From: Adiantum capillus-veneris
Lineage: Eukaryota > Streptophyta > Polypodiopsida > Polypodiales > Pteridaceae
Length of the DNA stretch: 64,000 bases
NCBI GenBank assembly: GCA_014529385.2
Contig: CM043967.1
Location: 129,224,182-129,288,181 of the forward strand
Direction: 5' to 3'
The notes under the pieces were generated by a model. It saw nothing but the letters and a program-made list of their open reading frames with translations. It did not search any database and was not told the origin of the DNA. Positions 11,162-20,677 of the stretch are shown here, one piece after another. The stretch's first letter is position 1. The number at the start of each line of letters is the position of its first letter. A program made the position numbers and the translations under genes.

Positions 11162-12412
11162 GAGGCTAACCTTGGAGTTACACATGCATTCCACGTTGAA
11201 ATCGACGAGGATTATTTGGACTCTAATACACCTCTACGATACCCTATTGAACTAAACAATGCCTATGGAAAAGTGCTATATACTGCCTAATTGGACCCGT
11301 GTGCTAAATATAATCTGCTATCATATGGGGTGTGGTGTCAGTTAGGGAAGCCACCTCTATCTAAAACTATTATCCAAGTCAAGGGTGTCAACAAGAAAAA
11401 AACGGTGGTTTTTGGAATCTTCCACACTTTTGTTAGTTATGACAATGGGGTTGTAGCTCAAGACTTTTTGGTCATGCCTGTTGGAACTATGGAGGGTAAT
11501 ATAAACCTAGGACGCACGTGGATGATAGCCACCAAATGCACTATTGATTGGGGGACAGGGGGTGTCACAATGCAGAAACCAACTCTTAGACCTGCCACTC
11601 AAGCCATAGTCCCTGAGATATTTCCTCCTAAGGAAATAAAACCCAAAACATTGTATGTCCAAGAGGTTGAACCATATGTCCCCATAGCTCGACTCTCTAG
11701 AGCTTCAACTGATGTAGTTGTTATAAAGCTTGAGACACACAAGACCCATCCCAATATAACAAAGAAAACATACAAGTGGGTCCCTAAAGCTTCTTTAGCG
11801 ACCATAGCTAGTGCTAAAAGACAGGAGCCTGCTAAGAGATGTCCCACTTGCCCCAAGAAATGTAAAGAAACGTTGCGTTGGATTCCTAAAAAACTATTGG
11901 AAGCCCAAGGCTACTATGAAGAAAATGATCAAATCTGGGTGCCAAAACGTAAATTGTGCTCTTACTTGTCAACTAGCCAATGTGATCCCAATCATGTGGC
12001 TCCAAAATGAATTGAAGATCGCGGAAAGGAAAAAATCACGGAATGCTACACACCCGCTCCAAAGATAGTTCGAGTACCAAAGAAAGAACGACTTGTTCCA
12101 CCTAGCTCAGGAGCAGGGAAGTCAAATGAAGCTTCTTGCTCTTCATGTATTTCCTATATAGAAATAGAAGCTTTGACACAACTTCCATCCACCATTGTAC
12201 ATATCCATACAAACAAGGAAGAGTTTGCACCTCCCGTTGTAAGTTCATTACCTAAAACAACTTTGCAAATAAAATCATGGGAGAGTACCTTGCCACCCTT
12301 GCGACTAGATGAAACGCATAGGGTGGTCGAAAACTATTGGTTAATGCCTTCACCCATAACAACTTGGAACAATTGGTTTCAAAAGGTGACGACATCATTC
12401 CAAAAAGTATGA
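11162..12412 (+). pseudogene. G1 post-integrase ORF with retropepsin-like domain and W-[VI]-P-K repeats
   Basis: This reading frame is continuous with the integrase C-terminus, separated only by single stops at 11159-11161 (TGA) and 11288-11290 (TAA), with a third at 12008-12010 (TGA). Its first part reads LDPCAKYNLLSYGVWCQLG ... INLGRTWMIATKCTIDW, which matches the layout of the protease of the same element (LDGG ... MILGCPFMREAKMVHDW) but has PC after the Asp, so catalysis is doubtful. The second part has three repeats of an aromatic motif, YKWVPK, LRWIPK and IWVPK, around a Cys cluster CPTCPKKC. The function is unknown to me. It sits where envelope-like ORFs occur in some plant Ty3/gypsy elements, but I see no signal peptide or membrane segment. 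Confidence 0.6.
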
Positions 12413-12418
12413 TCTACC

Positions 12419-12431
12419 TAAGGAAGGGGGA
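12419..12431 (+). other. G1 polypurine tract
   Basis: AAGGAAGGGGGAG directly followed by TG, the usual arrangement at the start of a 3' LTR, where the purine tract primes plus-strand DNA synthesis. A second purine tract CTAGGGGGAG followed by TG lies at about 13309-13318, so which marks the real LTR boundary is not settled. Confidence 0.6.
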
Positions 12432-12551
12432 GTGTTTGCTGACATCCATCATTCACTTGCTTCCCTCTCAACCTTCCTCCCTGACCTCTCAATCTCCAAT
12501 CCTAGGGAATGTATATATAAAGCCTTATACTAAAAAAAAAAAGATAAAAAA
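12432..12551 (+). promoter_or_regulatory. LTR-like start with TATA box and A-run
   Basis: Sequence after the polypurine tract begins TGTTTGCTGACATCC, has TATATATAAAG at about 12512-12522 and then an A-rich run at 12530-12551. This could be the beginning of a G1 3' LTR with its promoter, or a small inserted sequence. No matching 5' copy was found. Confidence 0.35.
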
Positions 12552-12925
12552 GTAAAAGAGCAAGAGACATCAAACAATAATGTGGAAACTTACAAGTTCT
12601 ATACATAACACAAAATGATAAAAACACATTATGCCCAACAACACGACCCTTGTAATATTTGCACTCTAACTATCATCTATCTGTGTGTACTGATATGGCT
12701 AATACGCTAGAGTCATCCACTCCTGCCTTGTGTGAGAGGTAAAAGAGCAAGAGCCACCAAACAATAATGTGGAAACTTACAAGTTCTATACATAACACAA
12801 AATGATAAAAACATATTATGCACAAGAACACGACCCTTGTAATATTTGCACTCTAACTATCATCTATCTGTATTTACAAATATGGCTAGTACGCTAGAGT
12901 CATCCACTCCTGCCTTGCGTGAGAG
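12552..12925 (+). repeat. 187-bp tandem duplication
   Basis: 12552-12738 and 12739-12925 are close copies, both beginning GTAAAAGAGCAAGAG and ending in CTTGYGTGAGAG. Both contain an ATGGCTA start; in the first copy it reaches a TAA at the junction after 15 codons, in the second it opens the ORF to 13331. The duplication has therefore placed a truncated copy of an ORF start in front of the ORF. Confidence 0.95.
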
Positions 12926-13331
12926 GTACCCTCGTTACTTTTCACAAGTGTTTCACATGGTCTTTCTGGTGCTTTCCTGTGAATGGAATTTGGTAGGTAC
13001 GCTAGCATGTGAGAGGAATTTCGAGGAGTTAGAATGGATGATACGTCTCTTGACCACGACTGATCCATACATAGTAGGGAGTGTCTCTCCCATTGCACAA
13101 GCCTATCCTTTTCACCAAGATGACTATAAGCGTCTAGTGACCTTTTTAGTAAACATTGGTTCCTCTTATGATGATGAAGATTTACATGATTACACGGATG
13201 GCACATATGGTCTCATGGATGATGACTTTGTTTTTCTCGACGACGAGGACAAGGGTTTAGCCTTAGTGTTTCCCCCCAATCTCTACAATATCCTATTCCC
13301 TTGGCTCTCTAGGGGGAGTGCAAATAATTAG
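12882..13331 (+). CDS. Unidentified acidic protein, about 149 residues
   Basis: An uninterrupted frame starts at the ATG at 12882 (MASTLESSTPALRERYPRY), which I prefer over the upstream ATG at 12846 because its start is the one duplicated in the 187-bp repeat. The N-terminal half is hydrophobic to neutral with Trp and Cys residues; the C-terminal half has acidic clusters (YDDEDLHDY, LMDDDFVFLDDEDKG). The frame ends immediately beyond a polypurine tract (CTAGGGGGAG) that encodes the residues SRGS, as seen for the last ORF of some LTR elements. I do not recognise a family. It may be the terminal accessory ORF of G1 or of a second element. Confidence 0.4.
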   Translation: MASTLESSTPALRERYPRYFSQVFHMVFLVLSCEWNLVGTLACERNFEELEWMIRLLTTTDPYIVGSVSPIAQAYPFHQDDYKRLVTFLVNIGSSYDDEDLHDYTDGTYGLMDDDFVFLDDEDKGLALVFPPNLYNILFPWLSRGSANN

Positions 13332-14480
13332 GTTATGTTTTTTAATTGTGTTCAATAAGTGTTGGTACCTTTTCCCATTGATGTGCCTCTGGAAGGTTGA
13401 TGTTTGGTGGTGACTATTGTGCAGTTTGTGACTACATAAGGATGCCTTTCAAGGACAATGACAATGGATGTTTACATGTTACAACGGATGCTCTCCATTA
13501 TATTAGGTGTACTACTTCCTTTTATCTGTGCTTCCACACTTACATGTTTGCATCTTGTCATTTGAATTCTAACAATGCATAAAATTTATGAAGTTGTGAC
13601 ATTGCCAATTTAGATGCTATAATTTTTTCAAACTTGTAGTACCTTGTTCTTCTCTTTGAGTTTGGTCTATTAGTTGGCTTTAAGCAGGTATCAGGACCTT
13701 AGGCTAAACTAGGCCACTTAATTGGTGACTTTAATTCCTAAATAGTCTCTTAATTGTAGTAGCTTTAGTAATGTTTTAGGCTATGAGGATATAGTTCTCT
13801 CTAGTTTATTCCACCTAAGTGTGACTTGTGTTATGGAAGCCCATGTGTTAAACTGGTATTTGAGACCTCAAGTCTCCCGGCTAGTTTATGCTCAAGCTGG
13901 TATTTGAGACCTTGAGTCTCCTAGCTGTTGGTATTTAAGACCTCGAGTCCCCCAGCTACTTGTAGCAACTATGACAACAACAAAAAAGAAAACAAAAAAA
14001 AAAGAGAAAGCAAATAGCACAAACTTCCTTGTATTTTATGTGGATCACACTTAAGTGGTATAAGTGACAAGACCACTAGTCCTTAGACCCCGACGAGCAT
14101 TCCTAGGGTTAACTACTCTTTAGTCGACATTTTTTTTATTAACGTTGGTCAATCTAGTACTTACTTTAGCCCTAGCTCTTGTGTACTTCTCTTAGATTCG
14201 ACCTAATAGACCCTAACTCAATTGCATTTTCTTCAGGTATTACACTTGTTCTAGTTGGCAATGTTACAATTCATGAATTTGTTTTTGCATTTCCTAGAAT
14301 ATCATGTATGCATCTCACGTATTGCACACCTGTACATGCTGCCTTTGAGATTTCACAATGTTGTTTTTCTTCTGACACAGGTACTTCTATCGTGGATCCC
14401 GATGCTGCACTATTATATTCCGAGGACGGAATCTACATCAGGAAGAGGGGCATGTTAACCACTGGCATTCACTTCTAGTA
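13332..14480. other. Non-coding region, probably retroelement 3' or LTR sequence
   Basis: Apart from the 30-bp repeats at 13853-13957 and A-rich tracts near 13980-14005, nothing is recognised. Open frames at 14179-14478 show no domain. A possible LTR upstream region, since a TATA element follows at 14611. Confidence 0.35.
13853..13957 (+). repeat. Three copies of a 30-bp motif
   Basis: The motif CTGGTATTTGAGACCTCAAG plus TCTCCCGGCT recurs at about 13853, 13897 and 13928 with a few substitutions; spacers of about 14 and 1 bases separate them. Function unknown. Confidence 0.85.
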
Positions 14481-14610
14481 GTCATGGGCCGGGCTTGTCG
14501 GTCCAATAGGAAAAGGGTAAGAGTGATTATAGATGAGAGGCGCACTCTAACAGGAACATTCAAGGGTTGGTTGGCTAAGTATGGGCGCCCAAGTGTGAAT
14601 GGGGCGAGCT

Positions 14611-14620
14611 CATATAAAAG
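14611..14620 (+). promoter_or_regulatory. TATA box of an LTR-like promoter
   Basis: CATATAAAAG stands before a leader-like stretch (ATTCATTCTTTCATTTGTGC) and a CT, GT and GA-rich tract, the same organisation as in the E1 and E2 LTRs. Likely the promoter of a solo or truncated LTR. Confidence 0.45.
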
Positions 14621-14709
14621 TCACCTAAACCTAAAAATCATTCATTCTTTCATTTGTGCAATTGAAGAGTGCTCTTGCTCCATCTCCATCTTCTTCTTCT
14701 TCATCTCCT

Positions 14710-14723
14710 TGTGTGTGTGTGTG

Positions 14724-14807
<84 letters not shown>
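14710..14807. repeat. (GT)n then (GA)n microsatellite
   Basis: GT dinucleotides at 14710-14724 run into about 40 GA dinucleotides at 14727-14807. Arg-Glu and Ser-Leu frames across it are artefacts. Confidence 0.97.
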
Positions 14808-14808
<1 letters not shown>

Positions 14809-15031
14809 ATTGTGATGACCGCATGGCGGCGGCGAAGCGGTTGAGTGCGGTGTAGCGGCGGCTCCTTCTTCCTCGCGCTGAGGAATCCTCCACGACAGCA
14901 AGCGTAGAGCGGTGAGTGACACACCATCGTCATCTTTGAGCTTACTAGTTTAGTCTAGTTGTGTGCTTGGAGCCATTTGTGGCTCGCACACAGTTCTAGG
15001 CAAGGCCCTTACTTTGATATGTGCGGCAGAA

Positions 15032-15033
<2 letters not shown>

Positions 15034-15063
<30 letters not shown>
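15034..15063. repeat. (CT)n microsatellite
   Basis: Fifteen CT dinucleotides in LTR-like sequence; a G homopolymer of 13 lies just downstream at about 15142-15154. Confidence 0.95.
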
Positions 15064-15066
<3 letters not shown>

Positions 15067-15159
15067 GTGAATAGTTGTAGCCTTGCAGGGATCACTATCG
15101 GGGGAGGTCGGAGCAAGCAAGGATTGCCACATGGTTGGAGAGGGGGGGGGGGGGAGTGG

Positions 15160-15490
15160 AACCCCTCCCCCTTTTATTATAGTATATATTTCTTCTTTAT
15201 AACTGAGATCCGTTTTTGAGTGTTTAGCATCTAATTTGTGGAAATTCCCAAAATACTTGTCAAATTTCAAAATTTCAAAAATCTTTGATAACTGAGATCC
15301 GTTTTTGAGTGCTTAGCATGTCTTAAAATAATGGAGCGATTCATCTCCAAAGCCTACATAACCAACTCAAATTCTAGTTTTAGCATCTTGTGTTTATAGA
15401 CAATTTCTCTCCTTACGAAAAGCTGCAAAAAATTTTCTCTTTAGATATTAGAGAAATTTAATCTCAGAGCCAGGGGTATTCACCTAGCGC
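15160..15490 (+). repeat. Diverged direct repeat, copy 1
   Basis: Contains GAGATCCGTTTTTGAGTG, TCTCCAAAGCCTACATAACC, AACTCAAATTCTAGTTTTAG and AATCTCAGAGCCAGGGGTAT, all found in the same order at 15795-16015. Inside this copy the 34-bp word beginning ATAACTGAGATCCGTTTTTG is itself duplicated (about 15199 and 15288). Non-coding. Confidence 0.85.
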
Positions 15491-15536
15491 TAATAGATCT
15501 CTCTCACATGCGGCCACCCGCCATTTGAGGCCCGAG

Positions 15537-15538
<2 letters not shown>

Positions 15539-15573
<35 letters not shown>
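15539..15573. repeat. (GT)n microsatellite
   Basis: Seventeen GT dinucleotides. Confidence 0.97.
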
Positions 15574-15574
<1 letters not shown>

Positions 15575-15630
15575 ATGCAAGCTTCGAGCGTTGTGCTCCA
15601 GACTTCAAGGCTCAAGAAAATGCTCAGATG

Positions 15631-15632
<2 letters not shown>

Positions 15633-15696
<64 letters not shown>
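15633..15696. repeat. (CT)n microsatellite
   Basis: Thirty-two CT dinucleotides, followed by CTCGCTCTG. Confidence 0.97.
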
Positions 15697-15699
<3 letters not shown>

Positions 15700-15794
15700 C
15701 TGTTCTCTTTTGCTGTCTCACTTTGGCTTAGAGCTCACTGCCTCGAGGGTGCCGGAGTCAGGAAATGATGTTGTGTGGCAGGGAGGGGTAACCA

Positions 15795-16015
15795 GAATCC
15801 CTCCCCCCATTATAATTGTATAGATTCCTTTTTTGACAATTGAGGTCCGTTTTTGAGTGCAATAACTAATCAGTTCGTCTCCAAAGCCTACATAATCAAC
15901 TCAAATTCTACTTTTAGCATATGGTATTGATAGACAATCAATCTTCTTATGAAAATCTACAAATTTTTCTATCTTTGAAGAAATTTAATCTCACAACCAG
16001 GGGTATTTTGGAAAA
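15795..16015 (+). repeat. Diverged direct repeat, copy 2
   Basis: Second copy of the 15160-15490 repeat (GAGGTCCGTTTTTGAGTGC, TCTCCAAAGCCTACATAATC, AATCTCACAACCAGGGGTAT). It has several small deletions relative to copy 1, so the duplication is old. Confidence 0.85.
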
Positions 16016-16135
16016 TTTGAAGGCATTTTGGGAATTTATGACAAAATATTGAGGCTATTTCAGAATTTTTTGAAATTGAGGGGTATTTTGGGAATTTTCT
16101 CAAATTAGAGAGGTATTTTGGTAATTTTCCCAAAG
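16005..16135 (+). repeat. Degenerate AT-rich minisatellite
   Basis: Four to five imperfect copies of a unit close to GAGGGGTATTTTGGGAATTT, spaced 30-40 bp. It begins at the end of the diverged direct repeat and is followed by ACTAGTACTACTAGTAC. Confidence 0.75.
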
Positions 16136-16555
16136 ATTATTGACGTACTAGTACTACTAGTACTCCCCTCCTCTACTACTGGCCCACATATTGCACTACT
16201 TGCTCGAAGTTTAAACAAGGTGAAAATTGAAGCTTTGCTTCAGGTTGGTCTGCCATTATAAAGAGCAATAAATCGACAACATACATTTTATGGCGCACTC
16301 AAAAGGAACATTATTTAGGGTCAACAATGACATAGTATGTTTTTGTGGTTGTCTAGAACGAATACTTTAAGATACACACAGTTATTGCACAACTACATTG
16401 ACCTCCATTGTGCGTTGTGACGTCACTACAATGTTCAAGATAGCAATGAAGCTTTGAGGAAGTCCCACGAAAGAAATCTCAATGGTTCTATGGTAGCCAT
16501 CTTGTAAGCCAACATTTTGAAGGCATTCTGAGTACCAATACTTTCCATGTAAGAT
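16136..16555. other. Unassigned stretch
   Basis: No frame longer than about 60 codons and no repeat partner seen in the window. Confidence 0.3.
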
Positions 16556-16641
16556 CTATGTGACCTCGAGAGGAGGCATGCTTCTAATAACTGCCCAATT
16601 GACATCTTTAAAGAAGGGATGTTTTTTTAATCGTGGATCTC
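16556..16641 (-). pseudogene. Scrap of an AGC-family protein kinase C-terminus
   Basis: The minus strand reads RDPRLKKHPFFKDVNWAVI followed by RSMPPLEVT and a stop at 16556-16558. HPFF-x2-VNWA-x-IR-x3-PPE is the signature at the end of the catalytic domain of plant AGC VIII kinases (phototropin, PINOID and D6PK-like), just before the C-terminal extension. Only about 28 codons are readable and the preceding sequence is broken. It lies beyond the end of the CNGC relic on the same strand, so the two may have arrived together or be unrelated debris. Confidence 0.5.
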
Positions 16642-17180
16642 TCGTTTGTAGTTACATGACTTCTAGTTGCATCATTTAGTCTGTCTGTAAAATAATGGAA
16701 GGTAAGGTAAATAGTTGTCAGAGCTTACAACCTTAAATATTAAGAGATGAAATGTGCTACCAATGTGTCAAATTGGATGCTTGCAAAATGATTCCTCATA
16801 TGCAAAGAGAGTGGTTGGTTCTCCCTTTTTGGCACTCTTGTCATTGGATCGACATAGAATTGAACTCAAAAAACTTTTAAAAGAAAGCAGTACCATAAGT
16901 AAGCAGCTTGGAATAAAATGGAATAGCCAAGAGCTAGCGTAGCGCACACAATATCTTGTGTTTATAGCCATCACTTGTGCGACTTGCACAAGCTTGCACG
17001 CCCACGGTGCGATCGTTTTCAATGTCATCACACATTAATGATAGTACGTTTTCAAGAAGACCAATATGTCTCAAGAGTATGGAATCATATAATTATTAGC
17101 AAAATTTTTCATCCTTTAAAGTCCAAGACTGCATATCTCCACATACACAAGCTGTCTACATCAAACCACTACATGAATAA
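16642..17180. other. Unassigned, possibly intron or 3' part of the CNGC relic
   Basis: A minus-strand frame at 16768-17031 shows no recognisable domain. The cyclic-nucleotide-binding domain of the CNGC should lie here but was not found. Confidence 0.3.
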
Positions 17181-19640
17181 AATTAATGTAACACCACTTC
17201 ATCTTTGATGAAAAGATGTGGCTTCAGACATTCATAGATGTTTTCGAGTACTACAGAGTCCATTTGCTCAAAAAGAGGCACCTGCACATATAAAAACAAA
17301 GGAAAAGATGAAATCTCCTTGATTCATTCTGCCTTCCTTAATGCAGAAGGAATTATTGCACTTGAAAAGATTTACTTATTGTCATCCACACCACTCATAG
17401 GTTCTCAATGATGACGCTCATATCTTTTAACTTTGTGTCTCAAACATGGTGGAAACTGTGCTGACGGCACATCCAACACTCCAGATCCCAAAACCTCAGC
17501 TTCATGGCTTCTTTCTTAGCTTCTATTTGACTACAGGAAAACCTATTAATACAGGGAGAAGTAAAGATTGACGGATCAATGGAAAATTGATAAAAGAGAA
17601 ATACAATTGGAAGAAAGCTTTTAAAACACCTAGATGTTTCCAATCAATAAAGTGAAGAGTAGCCCCCATGTAATGATACCAAATACCATCTCCACAACCT
17701 GATGTCTTGGTTGCAGTGCATTTCCAAAGGATCTATAAAAAGGTACCAAGAAATGTACTATGAGGTGCATACAAAACCACCTCATCAGTAGAAGTCTGAT
17801 AACAACATTTACACACCTTAGAGTCATGAAGCCGCAAAAAATAAATATAAAAGTTTTGTATTTCCCATTGGAAAATAACATAGCTATACCATTGAGTATT
17901 TGACTATCGAAACAAACCGAGAAGTTCATAGAATTAGTTCCTAAAGAAACTTTTTGCTCATTGAATCTTAGACCATATACAATAGACTTCTAGCAACCCA
18001 ACAGTTGTTCCCTTCCTTACATTAATCAATCAAACAAGTTACAACCCACAAGAACCAACCACCTGTGGACACTCACTGGTATTAGAGCCAACATGAAGAT
18101 TTGACATCATCAGATGCAAGAATCTTTCCAATGTACATCCTGACATTAATTCATAATGCACTAAATTACAAAAGAAGCAAAGTTGGATCACTAAAAGAAA
18201 GATGAGAAGAGAGCTAAAGCAAATGAAGGGAAAGGCACAATACATCCTGCAAAGATGATGATACAAAGCAGGGCACAAAAATGACAAAATGCAAAAGTCA
18301 TTTTCAACGAGAACATTGTTAGATTCTACCTTTGGTTATGTCTAGTGAGTAAAACAAAAATTGACCATCCAAGACTACTTGCTTTTAAGGCAAGACCAAA
18401 AAATAGTAAACAAGACCTTACAAATGACCTTCTAGAGTTACACTATGATTTCAAGAGAAGCTTACATGAGCCGCAATGAAGTAAGCACTTAGATTTAAGG
18501 CAAACCCCCATAAAACTTCAACAAACACAAAGCCAGTGACATGCCTGATGCGACGAGCAATAAATACCAAGTGGCTACTTTGGGAACTAAGTGAAAAATA
18601 ATTAGTCGAATGGGCTGTTGTGACAGATCCAACATCTCCCCTCTTGATCATATGGTAGAACTATCCACCTGTAAGGCAACGAACATGCAAATCAGGCACT
18701 TATAGTAAATAAGGATCTCTTGTTCCCTAAATAGAGCCTTTCAATTATACATTGTTAATTACGACTTTCCCAGCAAAGCTAACAAAGAAGCATAATGGCC
18801 ATGGTGTACATCCCTAAGGAGCTATCACCCTGCTAGTACATGCATATTGAGTATTTAGGCATTTGGCATAGGTAGGCCTGTATATTCCATCAGCGAACTG
18901 ACACAAAATAAAGTGTATGAAAACATAGTGATATAGACTCAAAACCTAAACAGAATCTACCATTGATGTCATATTAATGATAATGTATCTCAGAGTAGGG
19001 CTCCATGTAGAACACTACATCGACAACCACAATGTGTAGTCAAGTTGATCAAAGCAAAAAATAAGTACGTCTAGATCAACCTTTCTCTATAACCCAAGAA
19101 TTATCTTGGCTAATTGAACATCATAAATCATGTTCTTGCACTCTCATGACTTTCCCTAGCAATGGAATAAACCAGTTACACTCATGACTACAAATAGAAA
19201 AACACCACAAAATCTACCTTACAAATAAAAACAAGGTACACATGCGACATCATACCTGAGTTATAGGCAATATCACAAACTTATCAAACAAGAAACCTCC
19301 ACCAGGTAGAAGGTAATGAAATGCTATTTCATGAGCATCCCATACGAAGAGACACCCTCATCCAAGGATCAAGGATTCCTTGGAAACATATGCTAGTTTT
19401 AATTGAAACCAGATTTGTAGTACATGCATTGCATCAAAAGACATCCTAAAGAATGTCATTGTAGGCGAAATATACACACAAGAATCCTCTTTTCTCACTG
19501 CAACGAAATAGAAGAAAAGTGGATCTATTGCCAACAACATTGATCGAGCTAGAAGAAACAATTGATTCCACCTGTGTACAACCCTACGCCTGGGATCTTA
19601 TACTATACCAAAGATACATTGCCGTTATTATTTTGGGATG
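17181..19640 (-). pseudogene. Cyclic nucleotide-gated channel pseudogene, CNGC2/CNGC4-like
   Basis: Exon-like blocks are readable in gene order on the minus strand. Block 1 (19256-19640): DPRRRVVHRWNQLFLLARS, IDPLFFYFVAV, FDAMHVLQIWFQLKLAYVSK, then FDKFVILPITQ before a GTATGA donor; S1 to S3. Block 2 (18466-18668, CAG acceptor, GTAAGC donor): RRIRHVTGFVFVE and WGFALNLSAYFIAAHV; S4 to S5. Block 3 (17817-17925): FIFIFCGFMTL; pore. Block 4 (about 17630-17732): FGNALQPRHQVVEMVFGI then LLFTLLIGNI; S6. Block 5 (about 17402-17530): a C-linker ending RHKVKRYERHH. Block 6 (17181-17281): VPLFEQMDSVVLENIYECLK. The AYVSKESL wording fits the CNGC2/4 group. Such channels conduct Ca2+ and K+ in plant defence signalling. 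Stops at 19598, 19358 and 17630, frameshifts in blocks 2 and 5, and no visible nucleotide-binding domain show it is dead. Confidence 0.8.
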
Positions 19641-20500
19641 GGATTTATAGAGATCATTGAGTGTTTACAGGATATAGGAGGAACTTTCGTTGGCTTCCAA
19701 GATGAGGGGATGATTCTGTTCACAGCTTATCGAATGAAAACGGGGAAGACCCTTTTGAGTGCAAATTAAAATTCAGACCCCTATCCTTCCTTAGGGCCTT
19801 CAAAGGATTGGTTCTTCCTACTTAACAAGCAGTAGGACAAAAAAAGGTCAGGCTCAAGACGGGAGACGCTCATGAAGAACATATGGAGCCCTCAACAGTC
19901 GCATGGGATGAAAATTTTCTTATGAAGGTACTTTGGGGAGCCATGCTGACTGGAGTGAAGGTTCTTTCCAGGGGAATTAGTACATGTTGATGCTTGCAAC
20001 TATGATAAAGCTCTCAAAGACCTCCCTCACAGTAGGGAAGATTTGCAAATGGGTCCAAAAGACCTCGAAAATAGGATTCTTCAAGAGCCAAGCACTACTC
20101 ATTGCTAGGCAAGTCATGCGATATTGTCACTTCAAACACATTTGGAAGTCAAGGAACTATCAAATCCTCAAGAACTCTATGTAAATAGCTAAGTTCATGG
20201 AGATAGTCCAAGAAAGCAGGGTAACAATCATCGTTTTTGGAAAACAAAGGAACTTTGAGGAGTGGAACATGACCATGGACACCACAATAATGGACTTGCA
20301 TGGGTGAAAGTGTTCGATCTTCCATTGTCATGGGGTGAATCACCCCTTAGTCGACGTATCTATGATCCTTTGAAGATGTCATGGCTTGTCACAAGCACGA
20401 CAGAAATTTGTGACTTTTTGGCCTTGTCAATATAATCTACTCACCATTGTGATTTTTGCTTTAAAAAAAAAAAAAAATTCTTTTTTGAAATTTTATCTTA
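19641..20500. other. Unassigned, mildly coding-like sequence
   Basis: The plus strand gives broken peptide-like stretches (GFIEIIECLQDIGGTFVGF near 19640-19700, ALKDLPHSREDLQMG near 20010-20055) in changing frames. No family recognised. Could be a decayed transposon or the 5' flank of the CNGC relic. An A-run lies at 20462-20477. Confidence 0.3.
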
Positions 20501-20617
20501 AAAGTATTTGCTATTAGAATTGCAAAAATTGAGTGATTAGCTTAGAGAGGTCGTGACCCAAGATGACGATGAGATGAGAGGGTGTTGATGACACACATTC
20601 ATTCACGATCTCTCTCT

Positions 20618-20622
<5 letters not shown>

Positions 20623-20672
<50 letters not shown>
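20623..20672. repeat. (CT)n microsatellite
   Basis: Twenty-five CT dinucleotides; frames through it are artefacts. Confidence 0.97.

Positions 20673-20677
<5 letters not shown>

Larger units (their letters stand above)
3361..12431 (+). mobile_element. Decayed Ty3/gypsy LTR retrotransposon G1
   Basis: Domain order on the plus strand is gag with zinc knuckles, aspartic protease, reverse transcriptase, RNase H, integrase, then an extra retropepsin-like domain. RT before integrase defines Ty3/gypsy. The stretch between RNase H and integrase contains the phrase DDELPDTSLF and no second RNase H, which reminds me of the Athila-type arrangement; lineage assignment is tentative. A polypurine tract ends the unit. 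No 5' LTR was found, so the element is truncated or its LTRs have diverged beyond recognition. More than ten stops and frameshifts show it is dead. Confidence 0.8.

Noticed and set aside
11291-12010. G1 post-integrase ORF as an envelope protein
   Set aside because: Position fits, but there is no signal peptide, no membrane segment and no glycoprotein-like Cys pattern; the first part looks like a protease fold.
12432-13331. G1 3' LTR placed definitively at 12432
   Set aside because: A second polypurine tract followed by TG occurs at about 13318 and no 5' LTR confirms either; left open.
14631-14933. Several overlapping frames encoding Arg-Glu or Ser-Leu repeats
   Set aside because: They read through (GA)n or (CT)n microsatellites; the same holds at 15.5, 20.6, 31.7, 50.2 and 57.3 kb.
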